Both the position numbers and the translations under genes were made by a program. From Trichoplax adhaerens (lineage: Eukaryota > Placozoa > Uniplacotomia > Trichoplacea > Trichoplacidae): a stretch of 64,000 bases of DNA. The notes below the pieces were generated by a model. It was not told the DNA's origin. It ran no database searches and saw only the letters and a list, made by a program, of their open reading frames with translations. Below are positions 12,506 to 26,535 of the stretch, piece by piece. Positions within the stretch are counted from its first letter, which is position 1, and each line of letters starts with the position of its first letter. The stretch lies in contig NW_002060946.1 in NCBI RefSeq assembly GCF_000150275.1, positions 5,784,667 through 5,848,666 of the forward strand, given 5' to 3'.

Positions 12506-14822
12506 AATTTAACCTATATCAATTGCTACTATCTGCACAATGTTGGAATATGTTTATTTCTTAGTGCTTTGCCGTATCCTAAAAATGGTCATTAATATTT
12601 AGTGCGATATTCAGTGTATCCGTTCAGAGTGATAACTACGGAAAAATATTGATCAAAACATTTTTCTGAATATACATTCGGGCTTTAAACCTGTTTAAAA
12701 TGACTATGAAGTCACACTATAATATTTATCTACTCAGAGTGGCAACTATGAGAAAATGCGTAACAAATTATTTAGTAAGAAGTACTGTACACTTTAGGAT
12801 TGAAACTGTTGTTTGTCCCCATAGTTGTGACCATCGATTTACACTGCAATTCTGTTTATCAATAATAATAGCAAATGTTTATGAGAAAGCCTTAGTCATT
12901 GGCTTGTAGATATTGATTCTGTATTCTGAATGACAATAGTTGAGATTAACATAACATCAACAGATCACCAATTCCTATAAAAAATTATATACATCGATCG
13001 ATATTTATTATAGGAAAGTAAATTTATATAACTTGGCATGCAAGATAATATAAAATTCTACGTAAAATAATCGACACCTAGGCTTTATTCCAGCCTGAGC
13101 TGTCAGCTGTAGTTAACAATGCCTAAAGTATTAATTAATATCGACAATTTTGGATTAAATGAACGAAATTTTTAGGGTGTTAATTTTACTAAAAGTAGAT
13201 TATAATATGTACTTTGGCCATATTAAAAGTTACCAATAGGAAAAAATATTTTTTATTGAATTATCGATACTAGATGATTTACACTGACCTTCCACTGTAT
13301 TGTTTTCTCTTCTAGCCATCCCACATTCCAAGCTAGTATAATACTAACAATTGAATTGATGATTATGTATCTAGCTAGAATAGGATGGAGATAGGTCAAA
13401 TATTGCAAGATTGTAGTTCAAGGTGGATAGACAATGACATAAAAGATCCTGTAAAAAAATAAAACAACTTAGTTTAATATTGTCTGAATCATGTAGCACG
13501 TATTTATCCTCGTTCACGTATTATTATGGCCATTATTGTTATTATTATTATTATAATATATTATTATTACGGCAGCGTCATTCATTACTTTAAATTTTAG
13601 TACACAAGTCCATCACCACCCTGGGTCATCTTTTTCTTTGATCTTATGCTAGAGTTTAATCGGATTGTGTGGGGGCGGTTGCTATTTCCTAGTATATTAT
13701 ATGATCGAAAATGATAATTCATCACTACTGGATTCTATCTATTCGCTATTGATTTCTTTAAAGTGTATCTAATAGAAGATGATAATTATGCTATGATATT
13801 GACTGAAAGGTAGATGCTGTATATTTTAATGTAGAATTTATTATGAATTAAATACAACTAATGCCAAGGTCAACAAAAACAGCTCGGAAGTGGATTGAGT
13901 ATGGCATCGTTGATCGATTTTATACTAATTTTAACGAATAAGAATCTTAAAGAAAGACAGCAATTTATAAGAAAGAATTATTCTATTAATTTCGGTAGGT
14001 TGTATAGGAAAGCTATTAACACTTCGTAATTTCTATACTGTCAATAACTTGTACCTATTATAGGCTATAGTTCAGTTACTATTTGTAGAATTTTATTTCC
14101 GATACCTGTTGATCTAATTTATTGTTTTTATAATAACATGGGCAAAAAATGACTTCATATTGCTATACTGCTTCCACCATTGAAATGCAATGTCTAAACA
14201 TGACTTATAGAAATGTCAAAGCATTGGATATTAATTGAATCGATCTAAATAGAGAATATATTTAGATTGCTTAATTGATAAATACAGCATCTATACAATA
14301 ATGCGGTAATATGATCACACAATAAATTTGAATAAGCTCGCATATCGACCATATGGATTAATAAAATTCGCGCACGTTTGGGAGGAGTTTCAAGATTCTA
14401 TTTTCATCTCAATACAAGCGATTGGTCACAAGTGTTGCCTACTTTTAACTTTGAATCGTTGTTTTAAAATGAGGAACGTGTAGGTATAAATTAGTTCTAG
14501 TTGGACGCTAAAGATTTATTTTATTTCAACGGGGGCCGACAAGTTGTTAGTTCTAGCAGCAACTAAGGGTAGCTAGTATTTTGCGCCTTTAACTTTATTA
14601 TTACTTCACTACGTATCAGTTAACTTGACACACTATTTTAAACTTCGATGTTAGTTTGCACCACTACGTCTTAGAATTTAAAATACTGAATTTTTAGTTT
14701 CTATCCTATAGTTTACTTTGAAGTAGGCTCCTCTCTTATTCTTATTACTTTGACATTGGTTGATTACCATATTTAGTACGAATAGTAGTTCACTCCCTCA
14801 CCTTTAATATTCAGCAAGAATC
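12506..14822. other. Upstream region of the first bHLH gene; includes an ATT microsatellite
   Basis: No exon or RNA gene is recognisable. An ATT/TTA-rich microsatellite lies at about 13,519-13,570. The last 500 bases before the bHLH start are less uniformly AT-rich and probably hold its promoter, but I cannot assign a core promoter element with confidence. Confidence 0.45.
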
Positions 14823-15527
14823 ATGTCTGAGGTCTCTAGTTTTGAGGACGAATTCGAAAATCAAGATCTCTTGAATTTATTGGATGATATTGCAAGTTGT
14901 GGCGACGAATTTGGCCGATTGGAAAGTCCACTAACTCTAGACAGTCCTTTCTATGCCAGTCAACATCCACCATCACTGCAAAATTGGCTACCCTTAAATA
15001 AACCTCTTGATATCAAGTCGTTAAAGAAAAAAGTAGTCTCAACTACTTCTGCTATGAAAAGGAAACGATATGACAAAGATAGCGAAACAAGACAAGATAG
15101 GAATCATAGCAAGAAGAAGAAGAAAAATGCAATCTCAACTGTACGCCGAACAAGAGCTAACGAACGAGAGCGCAATCGAATGCATAACTTGAACGATGCA
15201 TATGAAGAACTGCGTAAAGTTGTCCCCCACTATCCTGCGGATAGAAAATTATCCAAGATTGAAACATTAATATTAGCACAAAATTATATTTTATCTCTAT
15301 CCGATTTATTATTACAGCGCACATCAGCCGATTATCAACAAAAAATTAATAAAGAATTTTGCTCACAACCTTATTCGCCATCATCAACACCTATCGCGAC
15401 TACGACTAGCAATAGTCGTGACAGTGATGACGATTCCTCATTAAGCTCACCGTTAGATTTTAATGATGACCCCGTATCTCCATTTGATAATGGTATAGAC
15501 ATGGAAATGAACGTTGTTGCTTTTTAA
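14823..15527 (+). CDS. bHLH transcription factor, group A (neurogenin/NeuroD/atonal-like), single exon
   Basis: A nuclear DNA-binding protein of 234 residues expected to bind E-box sites as a dimer. Residues 1-60 are acidic and a lysine-rich stretch (97-101) may be a nuclear localisation signal. The bHLH domain covers about 108-164. Its basic region reads [14 protein letters not shown], with E116 and R119 in the positions that contact the E-box in this family. The loop and helix 2 contain [16 protein letters not shown]. The tail is Ser/Asp-rich. The coding region is intronless, as is common in the neurogenin/NeuroD/atonal group. The start is the first ATG of a long open frame. Its domain is closely similar to that of the bHLH gene 10 kb downstream on the same strand, which suggests tandem duplication. 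I am sure of bHLH class A; orthology to a named family cannot be decided by eye. Confidence 0.93.
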   Translation: MSEVSSFEDEFENQDLLNLLDDIASCGDEFGRLESPLTLDSPFYASQHPPSLQNWLPLNKPLDIKSLKKKVVSTTSAMKRKRYDKDSETRQDRNHSKKKKKNAISTVRRTRANERERNRMHNLNDAYEELRKVVPHYPADRKLSKIETLILAQNYILSLSDLLLQRTSADYQQKINKEFCSQPYSPSSTPIATTTSNSRDSDDDSSLSSPLDFNDDPVSPFDNGIDMEMNVVAF

Positions 15528-18500
15528 TATTCATGCTGTCGGCATGCTTTGCTTTGCTTGGTAAGTATCTGAGACTAAATAACCGATATGCCAATCTTTA
15601 CTCTATCGTTTTCGTCGTAGCTAATGCTAAACTCTTTGTAATTAGTACACTTTAAAATTGAGTTTTGCTACGGTAATTAATTTAGAAATGCTAACAGTTC
15701 AGGATATATTTTTAGAGTGGCCATTAATAGATCTAAATTATCGAAGTAAAACAGGAAAGTTTGCATTAATTCAGTAGATTGAAGATTACAAGTATTTTCA
15801 CTCTTTCTATTTACAAGTCTACTATATTAAATGGAATGGATCAGGATACCTCTGTATGATAGCAAAATGATTACTTAATAACTTAGGATACGAATAGTTA
15901 CATTCGTGCATTGCGATAGAAATTTAGTAATAACGTGATGAAAATTAAAAATTTGTCGCAAATTATAAATTCTATTTAAAAAATTAAACGAGATGAGTAA
16001 CCAATTGTATCATTTAATTTTTTTAGATTTTAGATAGTATTTGCAGAACAGCAAACTAGCAAGATCATAACAAAAAGATGATCCATTAACTGTGGCATGA
16101 TATAATACAGATAACTAAATAGGCCAATGAACAGAAATATCAAATTTAAGATTCGTAAAATGTAGCACCATCCAGCTTAATTTATTGTCGATTACTGTAT
16201 GCTTAATTATATGACGTACGGCAGGCTTTGTGTTCTTTAAACTGTCCTAATAATATTTACAAGTCTATACGTGATGTGGAAGATTCCATATCTCGTAATA
16301 TTCCTTAGTGTAAAATTACTATGGTAAAATTAATTATTGACGAATTCTACTGGATCTTATACTTTAGGGTCATAATAACTAGTAGAAATATAACAATTTT
16401 AATATGAAAAACTAAATGCTAACAGATAGATCATGGTTACCAGTTAACATGACGATAATATAGTTGGAGTGGAATAGAATATTGCAACAAATTTTTAAAA
16501 AACTAACTTTCAGTGTGATATCTGATTGTTTGCCAATTTTATTAGACGTGCTGTATGTGAATAAATAATAATCTCTAAATATTGGCCTAAGATATAATAT
16601 TGAAGTTTAAGGTGTATTGGACTATCTTTACTAGTATGTAACAAGATGTTAAACCTAGCATTTAGTTAACGTAAATCAGTTGACTTTTCTTAGGCGGCAC
16701 ATGCCATACCCAAGGAAATCTCTACTCCAATTGTAAATTGTATATGTATTCTTGAAAATAATAAATTAACTATATTGAATTGTTATCATAATGGCGATTG
16801 AATTATTTTTGATACAATGCACGGAAAATCTGTTTAATATTTAACTACGTCAGCAATAGACATGAAATTGTTAATTTGATTAAATTATCTTTGCAGTAAT
16901 ATATTTAGAAATCAAGGAATCGATTGCCTTTGTTTTCGAAATGTAGGAATATCACGTAATTTTATCTTATCCTATTAATAGCAATGGTATTTCTCAGTAA
17001 GATAATATTGAGGCTATTTCTTTCATAACCAATACCTACACCATTATAAATGAATTGCAAGTGGTGAATTTTATAGTTGATGGAATTGATTTCATAGGAT
17101 AATACAAGTTGTTAGTGTACTGTAGATTACTCTTCGCTCAATTTTATTTCGTGATAGAAAGAATCAATCAAAATTGTGGCTTAATCATGATTTAATTAAA
17201 CTTTTAGCCACTCTATTGTAAAATTGTCGCCAACTCGTATTTTGTCATCGCAAAAGTATGTAAAAACTATCCTTGATTTTAGTTAATTGTAACGTCCAGT
17301 CTTTCTTATAGTATTTTATTCATTGAAGCTTATCATTAAAAAATCTATAGCTCAATAAATGAAAAAAGTTGAGCTCTTGAAAATCACTAGAATTCCCTTT
17401 TTATTATCATGCATTTATATAAAATTTTTGTCTTAATAGCATTTTAAGTCAAACATTTACCCTTGAGCAATATTCGCAAATCTATAGTAAATGACCTAAT
17501 TTTAACATAGTCTTAATATCATTTGCAAAATATCCGTAAGAGTCAAGGTGACTCTTCAAGCTAACAAATATTATCAACTTCAATAGTACTAATTTATTTA
17601 CAAATTTCTGATATTGTCCATTTTCAGGCTGCGGCGCTAAATGATGCACATGTAGATATTACTCTTTGATGGCATCGATGGTATGATAGTAATACCGACG
17701 GGAAATTAGTTATACTACATATAATATGTAAGAAAGATATTAACGTTCTTCCCTTAGTTTTAATGCAGCTCTTGGGCGGTAAAACTATACTTACGCAAAT
17801 AATAATCATAATGAATATTTTAAAATCAATATCAACGCATTGCACGCATCCATACCAATGTAAATAAAAGTTCAGATGGTCACACAATTACATCAAAGGA
17901 GGAGCAAACTTGAAGCAGTGGCTCAAAAATCAAATATTTACGGTGAAATTAAAATCTCCGTATTGCATTATATCTAATGATTGACATTGAACTTCGCATC
18001 CTTGAAATGACCGTTATACACAATTGAAGAGTTGCGACCATAGTCTTACCAGATTACAGTATACCGGCTAAATGTAATATTTTACTTTCTCTGACATTAA
18101 TGCTTAAGATGGAGCTGCTAGAGAGGATACAAATTGAACAGTGAGCCCTATGAGTTGTATATCGTGAATTTGACCTAGTTGTCTGATTATGACATTTACA
18201 ATGTGCTCATCTTTAATGTTAGAGCTTTATTTATTTACTTAATGATATAATGATTAAAAATGAATATAGAAAAGATTTAATATGCCCTATAGTTGAGCAC
18301 AGCTGCACAATACAACATAATAGTAGAGTTAGCAATGCACCGGTAGCATATTTTCCTTTTAAATATCACAGTTTTATATTTGATTACTTTAAGGGTAAAA
18401 TAGGAATGCATAAGCAATTTCGTACTAGGTATTGAATATCTTGATTCTAGTTGCAAACATTACCTGACTTTATTTGTCTGCAATAGGGATCAAGACAAAT

Positions 18501-21500
18501 CTTATCATTGAGTAAGCGGCACTTTCACCACATATCCGTGCGCTTCTGTAGTACTTATTAATTCGACCATCAGGTTACTTGGTTATTCATTGCTATATTA
18601 CTACGTCAATTCACACACTTTTTTATGATATTATTTTAACGGAAAGAATTACCAAATGAATGAATGAAATATGTATCTTTTACGTAATATCTATCACCGA
18701 TTACTACTATGACAAGTTTTGTATGCTATTTTATCCTTTTGGAAAAATATATTTCATATCAGGTACTTTCATTAATTGATCACAGCTGATCTAAGTGTAC
18801 CTATACTCGTGCAAGAAGGATGAAGTTCATGTTCTCTCATACTTGAGCTCGTTGCGTTTTCTATCTAGAAGGCTTCGTTACATAGCTTAAGAGTAACTTA
18901 CAACCTTTACACTAAGTAAATCTTCATGATATTTTGCATATTAAAAGTAGCGTTAGCATAAAATGTTAAATTTTCATATTGTTAAGATGCAATTTTATTT
19001 CATACATGATTCATTGGATATTCATATCAAGTCCACACGATTGATTTCTTATATTACCTCGCTAATTACAATGCTTTATAGTTAGGCTGTAATGACTTAT
19101 ATAGAGAATAAATGGCGCAGTATTAGTCACTGTACTTGCTAAGTAGTTCAAACCTACCCGTATAGAATGAGCATTAGCAGTTTTTAAATATTTATTTAGT
19201 ACGGGAACAGCTACTAGGTAGGTATATGAATATAGTTAGTACGCTTATATTTTGGCTATTGTTTACTACTGTAAATTACGTAATACGAATGACACAAATA
19301 TTTCGCATCTGATGTTTACTCCGATAAACTTTTCACGTTCTAAATGTTATACCTATTAAGTGACCTTAGTCAGGATATTGCAAAATCACATTCGAAATTT
19401 AAATATGACTGTGAGATAGCCTCTTGCATATATAACGAATGATTTAGTGCACGTTGGCGTACTTAATGTTTGCGTGGTACATAATCTACGGCTTGATTAG
19501 ATATCAATACCGATGTCAATGGACATGAGTATATAGGATCCACTATTTAGGTTTTCTGTATAATTCTGGATGACTTTGGATGCAGTACATATTTCATAAG
19601 CTTTTATTTTTCTCTACTGCTACCAACAGCTATCAAAAATTTCAAAATTTATCAAAATATAAATAGAGAATGCTTCTTTAATTATTAGAGCTAATAATTT
19701 TATTATGTTATTAAAATCAGTTAGAGTCATAAATCAGCTATGAACCGAGAGTAAGAGTGCAATAACTGCAAATAAAATTATAACCATAAGAGTATATTTT
19801 GACAATTTCTACGATGATCCACAATTTATAGCAAGAATTTACAATTAATTAGCTGTGCTTATTTACCTACTGATTGAACGAACTATAGTATAACTGTAAC
19901 ACATAACTAGCATAATTAGCTAAAATCATTACATTAACTTATATTGTACATTTGGAATAACTGTGATAACGTACATAACTTGAACATTTTGAATTATGAT
20001 TTTCATCATCTAGATCTCTAAAGCAATATATTATTGTCACGGTACTTCGTACCGTGAAGAAATAGCTATCTAAATTTGGTTAATATAATATAGTGATAAT
20101 ATATTACAACTAGTTACGTATAATAGGAATTACTCTAATTATAAATGTGTTACAGTAAATTTAATGCTGTGCTGCAATGTGCTCTGAAATGATTCTGTGA
20201 ATGGACATATTGTAGCCCGACTGCGAAAAATTAGTTAGTAGATGTTCTCACCAAGTATTTTTATAAGATGACTCGTGAATGTTAGCTGCAGTAGTAGGGT
20301 ATATAAGCCGTCAGACTGTTGAATAAAATGGTTCTCAATTGTCTAGTTGAGTTTAACGTAGAATCAAAGGCGTCTAAATTCTTGTGAGGTAGTTAAGGGA
20401 TACTGAATCCCGGAGACTATAGTAATTTGGAGATTTGTTTTACGTTATCCTTGTCACGAAGCTGGTTTGTGACAATTATATGTTCTTTAAACCTTCCTGC
20501 CCTTCAAAACTCTGGTTCAATACTTTTAAGTTCCTTGCAGTATCAATGTATAGTATATGCGAGGCAAATTACAGTGGCAGTAAGAAGTCACAGTAGTCAT
20601 ATTTATTACAGTATATTGTGCCAGCTTAGTGTATTAAATTTGCTCTCTTGATGTCAATAATTTTATAAGCGTTGCATTATCGGATTGCCAGTCATTTTTA
20701 TCTTATTCAGGGCCAATGGTTATATTTTTAATTTTAAATTGCATTTATAAGTGTATAGCGATAGCTGGATCTTGTCTTTATTGCACTACATATTTGATAA
20801 AGTAAAAAATTTATGTGCTTGATTTGCAAAATTAAATTTGTTTGTCATAGCTTACGATATGAGTAAATAAATACCAATGTATCGCGGACACGTATGAAAT
20901 ACGCACAAATCAATTCTTAAAACTTTTTTAATAACAATCCGTTCTAATTAGACGTCATACCCTAAAAATTGAAGATGAACGATATATAATAACGTCGACT
21001 AGTTCTTTGATAGTATTTATGGAGGCCTTGATGTAGGTGTAAATCCAAAATGATTAGATTTTAATTGCTGTAAGTCACATCATGTTATTCACCAAATATT
21101 CATGATAATAAAATTTGTCGCCGAATTGTGTCAACTATGTATTAGAAGTAATTATTAATAGAGATAGAGTGATATTAGCTGGCTGTTGACTTCAAAAATA
21201 CCGAAATTATAACTAGACAGTACTGATAGAATTAATTTAGTTACTTTAAAATTAAAATGATACGTTAATTAATTTATTATTGTTGAAGATATTGCATTGA
21301 AGTGCGTGATTTCATGTTAATTTGATCAAGCTATGACTTAGTATTATTTTTATAGGAAATATATAGCAGTAATACTGTATAACACGTGCTTTTGCAAGAA
21401 ATTCTTGCATTGATTAGTGAGCATTAGATTCGTATACTACTAGATAAACAAGTTAATGCTGTTGATCTTTATCGGATCATGACGATGACAAAACAAGGGT

Positions 21501-24500
21501 TTTGAGATCAGAGTGAGAACAATCGAAGTAGGAAACATAAACGGATTGCATATTGATATCTAGACTAACGATAATATTAATACAACGAAAAATAATTTAC
21601 TTAGGATCCGGCGATTATGTCAATGTTCAATTATTTAGATAAAAGATGACGCTGCTAATCATTCTTGATTATCGCATAAATAATGAAATTGCTTAATGTT
21701 AACTCCTTATCGCCTTTACATCTTGTTACTACATCAAACTGAAATGTTGCCGTTATAATTTTATTTAATAGTAGAACAGTAATGTCTTACATGTAATCGT
21801 TACGAATGCTTGCAAACTAATTATAGCTATAGTATCATCTTCAGGGTAGGTACACCCAGTTTGATGGCGTTGGAGGCAGCCTATTCTGTGTGTGTGTGTG
21901 TGAATATAGTAGAAATAGCTCGCTATTAGCTGATATTTAGCTTGCATTTGGATATAATTCTGTATAACATCGGCCTATAACAATTCTTTTTTCTTATGAT
22001 ATAAAATGAAACTAAGTTATCGTTTAATACGTTTGCATTTATAGCTTTTATTTAAAGCCGATAATATAATTTAATGTCAACTTTTAGAAATAACTTCACC
22101 TAAATTCATTGTAAAACTATATGAAGTAAGGAGCACGGTATTATAATAAAGGCGCCATCTAAATATGACAAGTAGAGAACTTGGTATAAATAGCATCCGC
22201 CTTATAGCATGGAATTTGTTCTCTAACAGATCCCACATGGCTGAATGCATCGATAGTAATAATGATATAATTTTTGTGTACACGTACTGTAATATATATT
22301 AATTGGCATAGCAAATACGCGTATAGTATAGTCCCCTAAAATACTGTATGTAGAATACCACTAATTTTACTATATTTTATATTGTACTTTACATCGACGT
22401 TGTATAATTCGTAACTAGAAAAAAGGCTTTTTTTATATTCCAACATCTCTTTTATCTGCTCCAATGTACCCGCTACCCCTGGTGAAATTATGATTCGTCT
22501 CTATCAAGCCATGATAATATAATGAATCAAGGAAAATAATGAATTTTAAAGAGGTTTACTTGAAAGTAGTAAAGTATGCAAATATATATCAGCTAGTTGT
22601 TGCTTGGCTATTAACCTATTGAATACAATTTCTAAACACCATGCAATTTTTTGATTGCTTCCCGTCATCCATAGCACAAATAACTTTATCGACTAATGAA
22701 TTAGATGCAGGTTATTACCATCTATCAATCACTTATGTAGATGAGAATAAATTAGGTAAATTCAATTACATAAGCAACAGATGGCAAGACAATACCTGAT
22801 TTTCGCGTTAACAAGGCACCCACGGGAGTAGCTGCTTGATTTCATAATGTAGATGAATAGAGTAGAGTTTGGATTGATGAATAATTTATCTACATGGTTC
22901 TAGTTCTTCTTTAACTTTATTGATAATGGATTAGAGATGAATTAGGACATAAAAATAGAAGGATTGAGCCTTTAACTGGCATGATTTCTATAAGCGAGTA
23001 TTTTGCCCTGTCCAGGCTTCCCAAGATCATCAATAAGTGACACGTTTTCTTCTAATCAAACATTTACTAGCCTCACTTTATATCGGTCCATGGCATTACT
23101 AGATTACTTTAGGAGTCAAATTTTCTCAGTTCGATTAATAATATGAGGATCATAGATAGAGAAAAGTGGCATTCATTTCTCTTTTAATGGCTTTGGCTGT
23201 TCAGTATATGTATTGCAACTGCCGATATTGTAGAGTTCATCATTCTTACAGAAATAGTTCAATCTTTTTCGCTTTGATAGGTGCTAAGAATTATATCGAC
23301 TTGATTAGCAAAGTAGTTAGAAATTTTTTATTTATTGTAGAGTTGATTCTACTGGTGCAATCGTTCGCTACTTTTATAGTACTTGTATAAGTACGAAGAC
23401 GCATAATAAAATGAGTTTAAAGTTTATGTTAACTAGCAATCATGCAAACGATCACAGCTATGACTAAGATTTATTGCGTGTGACTACTAAAATGCCAAAA
23501 TCTTCCCCTTTTTCTCATTCCTTGTGCAATTAACTTACTATTGTAGCTAGTAATCAATCTATTGTCTAAGGAATAAAAATGCAATTAACGTGACATTGAT
23601 ATAAAATAAAATAGGTGGATATTATGATCATACTTATTTACTTATCGCTAGTTGAAAGTATAATAAAAATTCTTCTTTCCTCCCTTTTTCATATTGACTT
23701 TCATCGTCATCTTCATAACAATACTATAACTACCACACTGTATATTAATGACTAAGTAATGATATCATCTCTGGCTGAAGTTATTTACTTTTAAGGTTAA
23801 TAGTAAATTTTGTTAGGTAATGATGGATAGAACCTGCTAGACAACTACTAGATTGTTCTATTTTCAGAGCTACAAGTTGTCGATATCAAAGTAATAACAT
23901 GAATGGCTACATATCGTCATCGTATTGATAGTTGGGATAGTATCACCTCTACTGTTTTAATTTATAATGCAAGATATCAACTAAAATAGATACAAGGGCA
24001 AGCATGATGATTCGATATTAAAATCATACCGTAATAACTAGTTTTCCTGAATATTATCTGATGTAATGTTATTGAAGCTTTTCTAATGCTTGCTGTTGTC
24101 GCCTAGATGGCAAATACAATCATTGCTAAGATCATTCAGTACGACAGCTTTAGTTCCATTCGGTAATTAACATTTAGATAGAAGTCTATTCTTACAAAAT
24201 ATACGATATCGGGCTAGTTTATCCTAATATCATGGATTTGGGGTCATTAAAGCTAACTGCTATAGCAAGGATATCGTAGTAGTTCTAGGCTATCACCGGC
24301 AGATAATATAGTTTAATTTTGTCATTTAATTATACCCCCCTCATAAACAATAGCATTAACAGCTGAATCTCTGCTGTTTTAGATGACTAAATTGCATTAT
24401 ATTTCCTTTTATGACATAAATAGTGAAGGAGTAGAATACCAAATGGGCATACAACATTAACTTGATAGCCTTGAAAGTGATCATTTTGATAGTGGTTATT

Positions 24501-25538
24501 CTAACTTTACCGTCAATTTCAGGATAGGACACAGGGGATGATTATTTCGGTGTACAAATAGACATTATTTTGTTGCCTATTAGATGATGTGGATCCACAT
24601 CGGGTTGATAATAATTTAGACAAGTTCTACGCAAGTGATACCCTTACCCAATCTGTTATTAACTTGCAGTTATCTAACACTAATGTATTATAATCAAAGT
24701 GAAATAAGGCTTTACTCCTGAATGACTTGAAAAAAACAAAAGTGGTAATCCTATTTCTAGTTTTGACATGATTATGCGGCCTATTAAGAAGGGAAGGTAT
24801 TGGAGTTTTATTTAGATAGAACAAGAATGATGGCTGTCTTCCAATTTCAATGAAAAGTATAGACGCTACCTGTTTGTAATTGTCATCATTGGCATATATT
24901 GCACATATTCAATATTTTCGATTTTTTTCTTCCTATAGCGCCGTTTTGATTCATTGTAACAGCTGACTTGATTGCGCAAATAATGGCCATATGTTTAACG
25001 CGGCAAGACAGCTCCATTGATTGGTCTGGCTTTTGATTTCATTACTCACTGTGGTTATAAAAAATTCAACTAATTTCTTCTGTCTTCGACTTGATTATTA
25101 TGTAGACACCCTTTTTCTCAGTTTTTGCTTAGAATAGCGCTTTCTTACAAGTACAGACGAACAAAGAATAAGCATACTCTATCTTTCATAGCCACAGGAA
25201 TTTTGTGCGCCAAATCAAACCGGTAGCAAATCAAATTTTTTTGACGTTGGTAAAGGTTGAAATAATTATTAATCGACGGTTTTATTCCTCCAACAGAAAT
25301 TTTAATCTTCTTTATTTCAAATCTTACTTTAATTTTTTTTCTACTCTGAAAATTAAACCACTTCTTTCGCCAATATATTAAATTCCTACTTTACCGTTTC
25401 TGTCTTTTTCCTGATATCGTATCCTATGCAATTCATGTTAATAAACTGTACAGATAGTATTGACGACTAGGGAGAAAGAGAGAGAGAAAGCGAGTGAGGA
25501 AAAAAATTATTTAAGAAAGAGAAAACAAATTAATCGGT
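15528..25538. other. 10-kb gene-free interval between two bHLH genes
   Basis: I find no exon with flanking splice sites and family similarity on either strand. Frames of 60-87 codons (for example at 17,624-17,887 on the minus strand) have no recognisable product. A short (TG)8 microsatellite lies at 21,887-21,902. A purine-rich GA tract lies at about 25,471-25,530, just upstream of the second bHLH start. The interval may hold regulatory DNA for the bHLH pair; this is inference from position only. Confidence 0.5.
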
Positions 25539-26535
25539 ATGAGTCAGGAAAATTCATTAATAAACGGAGAAAATTTTACTGAAGTGGATTATTTAAATGG
25601 TGAGGATAACGATGACGATAAACAAAATAACTACAAATTGAGATCGCGCGGCCATGAAGGTAAAAGAAAAACTGATTTACAAGAAGACAGATTAAGTGAT
25701 ATTAGTGATAAAGAAATGGAAGAAGGATTGCCAACAACAACTTCAACGGCAACAGCCAATAATGGTAGTAACGATGGCGGTAGTAATGGTAAAAGTAGAG
25801 GGAAGAAAAAAGCAGCATCGTCGCGCTCGCGTGCTCGTCGACTATTAATTAATGAACGGGAACGACAGAGAATGCATAGTTTAAACGCTGCTTTGGATCG
25901 TCTAAGATCTGTTGTACCACACTATCCTAGTGATCGCAAGTTATCCAAAATTGAAACGTTATTATTAGCTCAAAATTATATTGTAGCGCTAACAGAAGCG
26001 CTTAATTCTGTTCGTGGTCCTCAACTTGATCAACAACAACATCAACAACAAGCGCAACAAGCACAGCAGCAGCCACATCCGTCGCAAGCACAACATCACT
26101 ATTCCCAACAACATCCAAATCAGAGTGATCATATCGCTTTATCGTCAGGTTTAATGATGCAAGGGAATCCACCGCATTCTATGGCTGTTGTCGCTCCAAC
26201 CTCGACTTTATCCTCATCATCATCATCAGCAACAACAACAACAATCGATTGCTCATGGCCTCAATTTAGCCGATAACTATAATCAAAGTCCAATTATACA
26301 TACAAGCACTAGCATGCATAACGCCGTCGCCAAAGGCAATAATCAAGTTGTGCAAGGATCAGCTGGACTACAGCCGATGTCTAATCAATTAATAAGCCAT
26401 TCTACAAATGAATTAGTCACAACCGCATCCAACAATAATGATATCACCTCGGCGCAATGCCATTTACAATCCAATACTGTGGAAAATGAACTATGCTTTA
26501 ATAACGATGATTTATCACAGTTGCTTAATGTCTAA
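25539..26535 (+). CDS. bHLH transcription factor, group A (neurogenin-like); C-terminal part in a shifted frame
   Basis: The first frame runs 25,539-26,276 (245 codons). It has an acidic N-terminus, a lysine-rich stretch (84-91) and a bHLH domain at about 98-153. The domain has basic region [12 protein letters not shown], then [18 protein letters not shown] and [13 protein letters not shown]. The ALTEAL end resembles neurogenin. A Gln/His-rich region follows (about 164-195). From about 26,188 a different frame looks coding to 26,535 and ends with [11 protein letters not shown]. The switch falls in a TCA/CAT/CAA tract. Either a 1- or 2-nt indel is present, or a very short intron (26,187-26,229, 43 nt, GT...AG) is removed, which joins the two frames exactly in phase. 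A GA-rich tract lies just upstream of the start. The gene is surely bHLH; its exact C-terminus is uncertain. Confidence 0.85.
26205..26246. repeat. CAT/CAA low-complexity tract at the frame switch
   Basis: Five TCA units followed by five CAA/ACA units within the second bHLH gene. Read in one frame it gives poly-Ser/Thr, in another His then Gln runs. Trinucleotide tracts of this type vary in length, but a simple unit change would not shift the frame. Confidence 0.7.

Noticed and set aside
17624..17887. 87-codon minus-strand frame in the bHLH interval
   Set aside because: Hydrophobic, Cys-rich and biased as expected from AT-rich chance frames; no similarity and no exon context.
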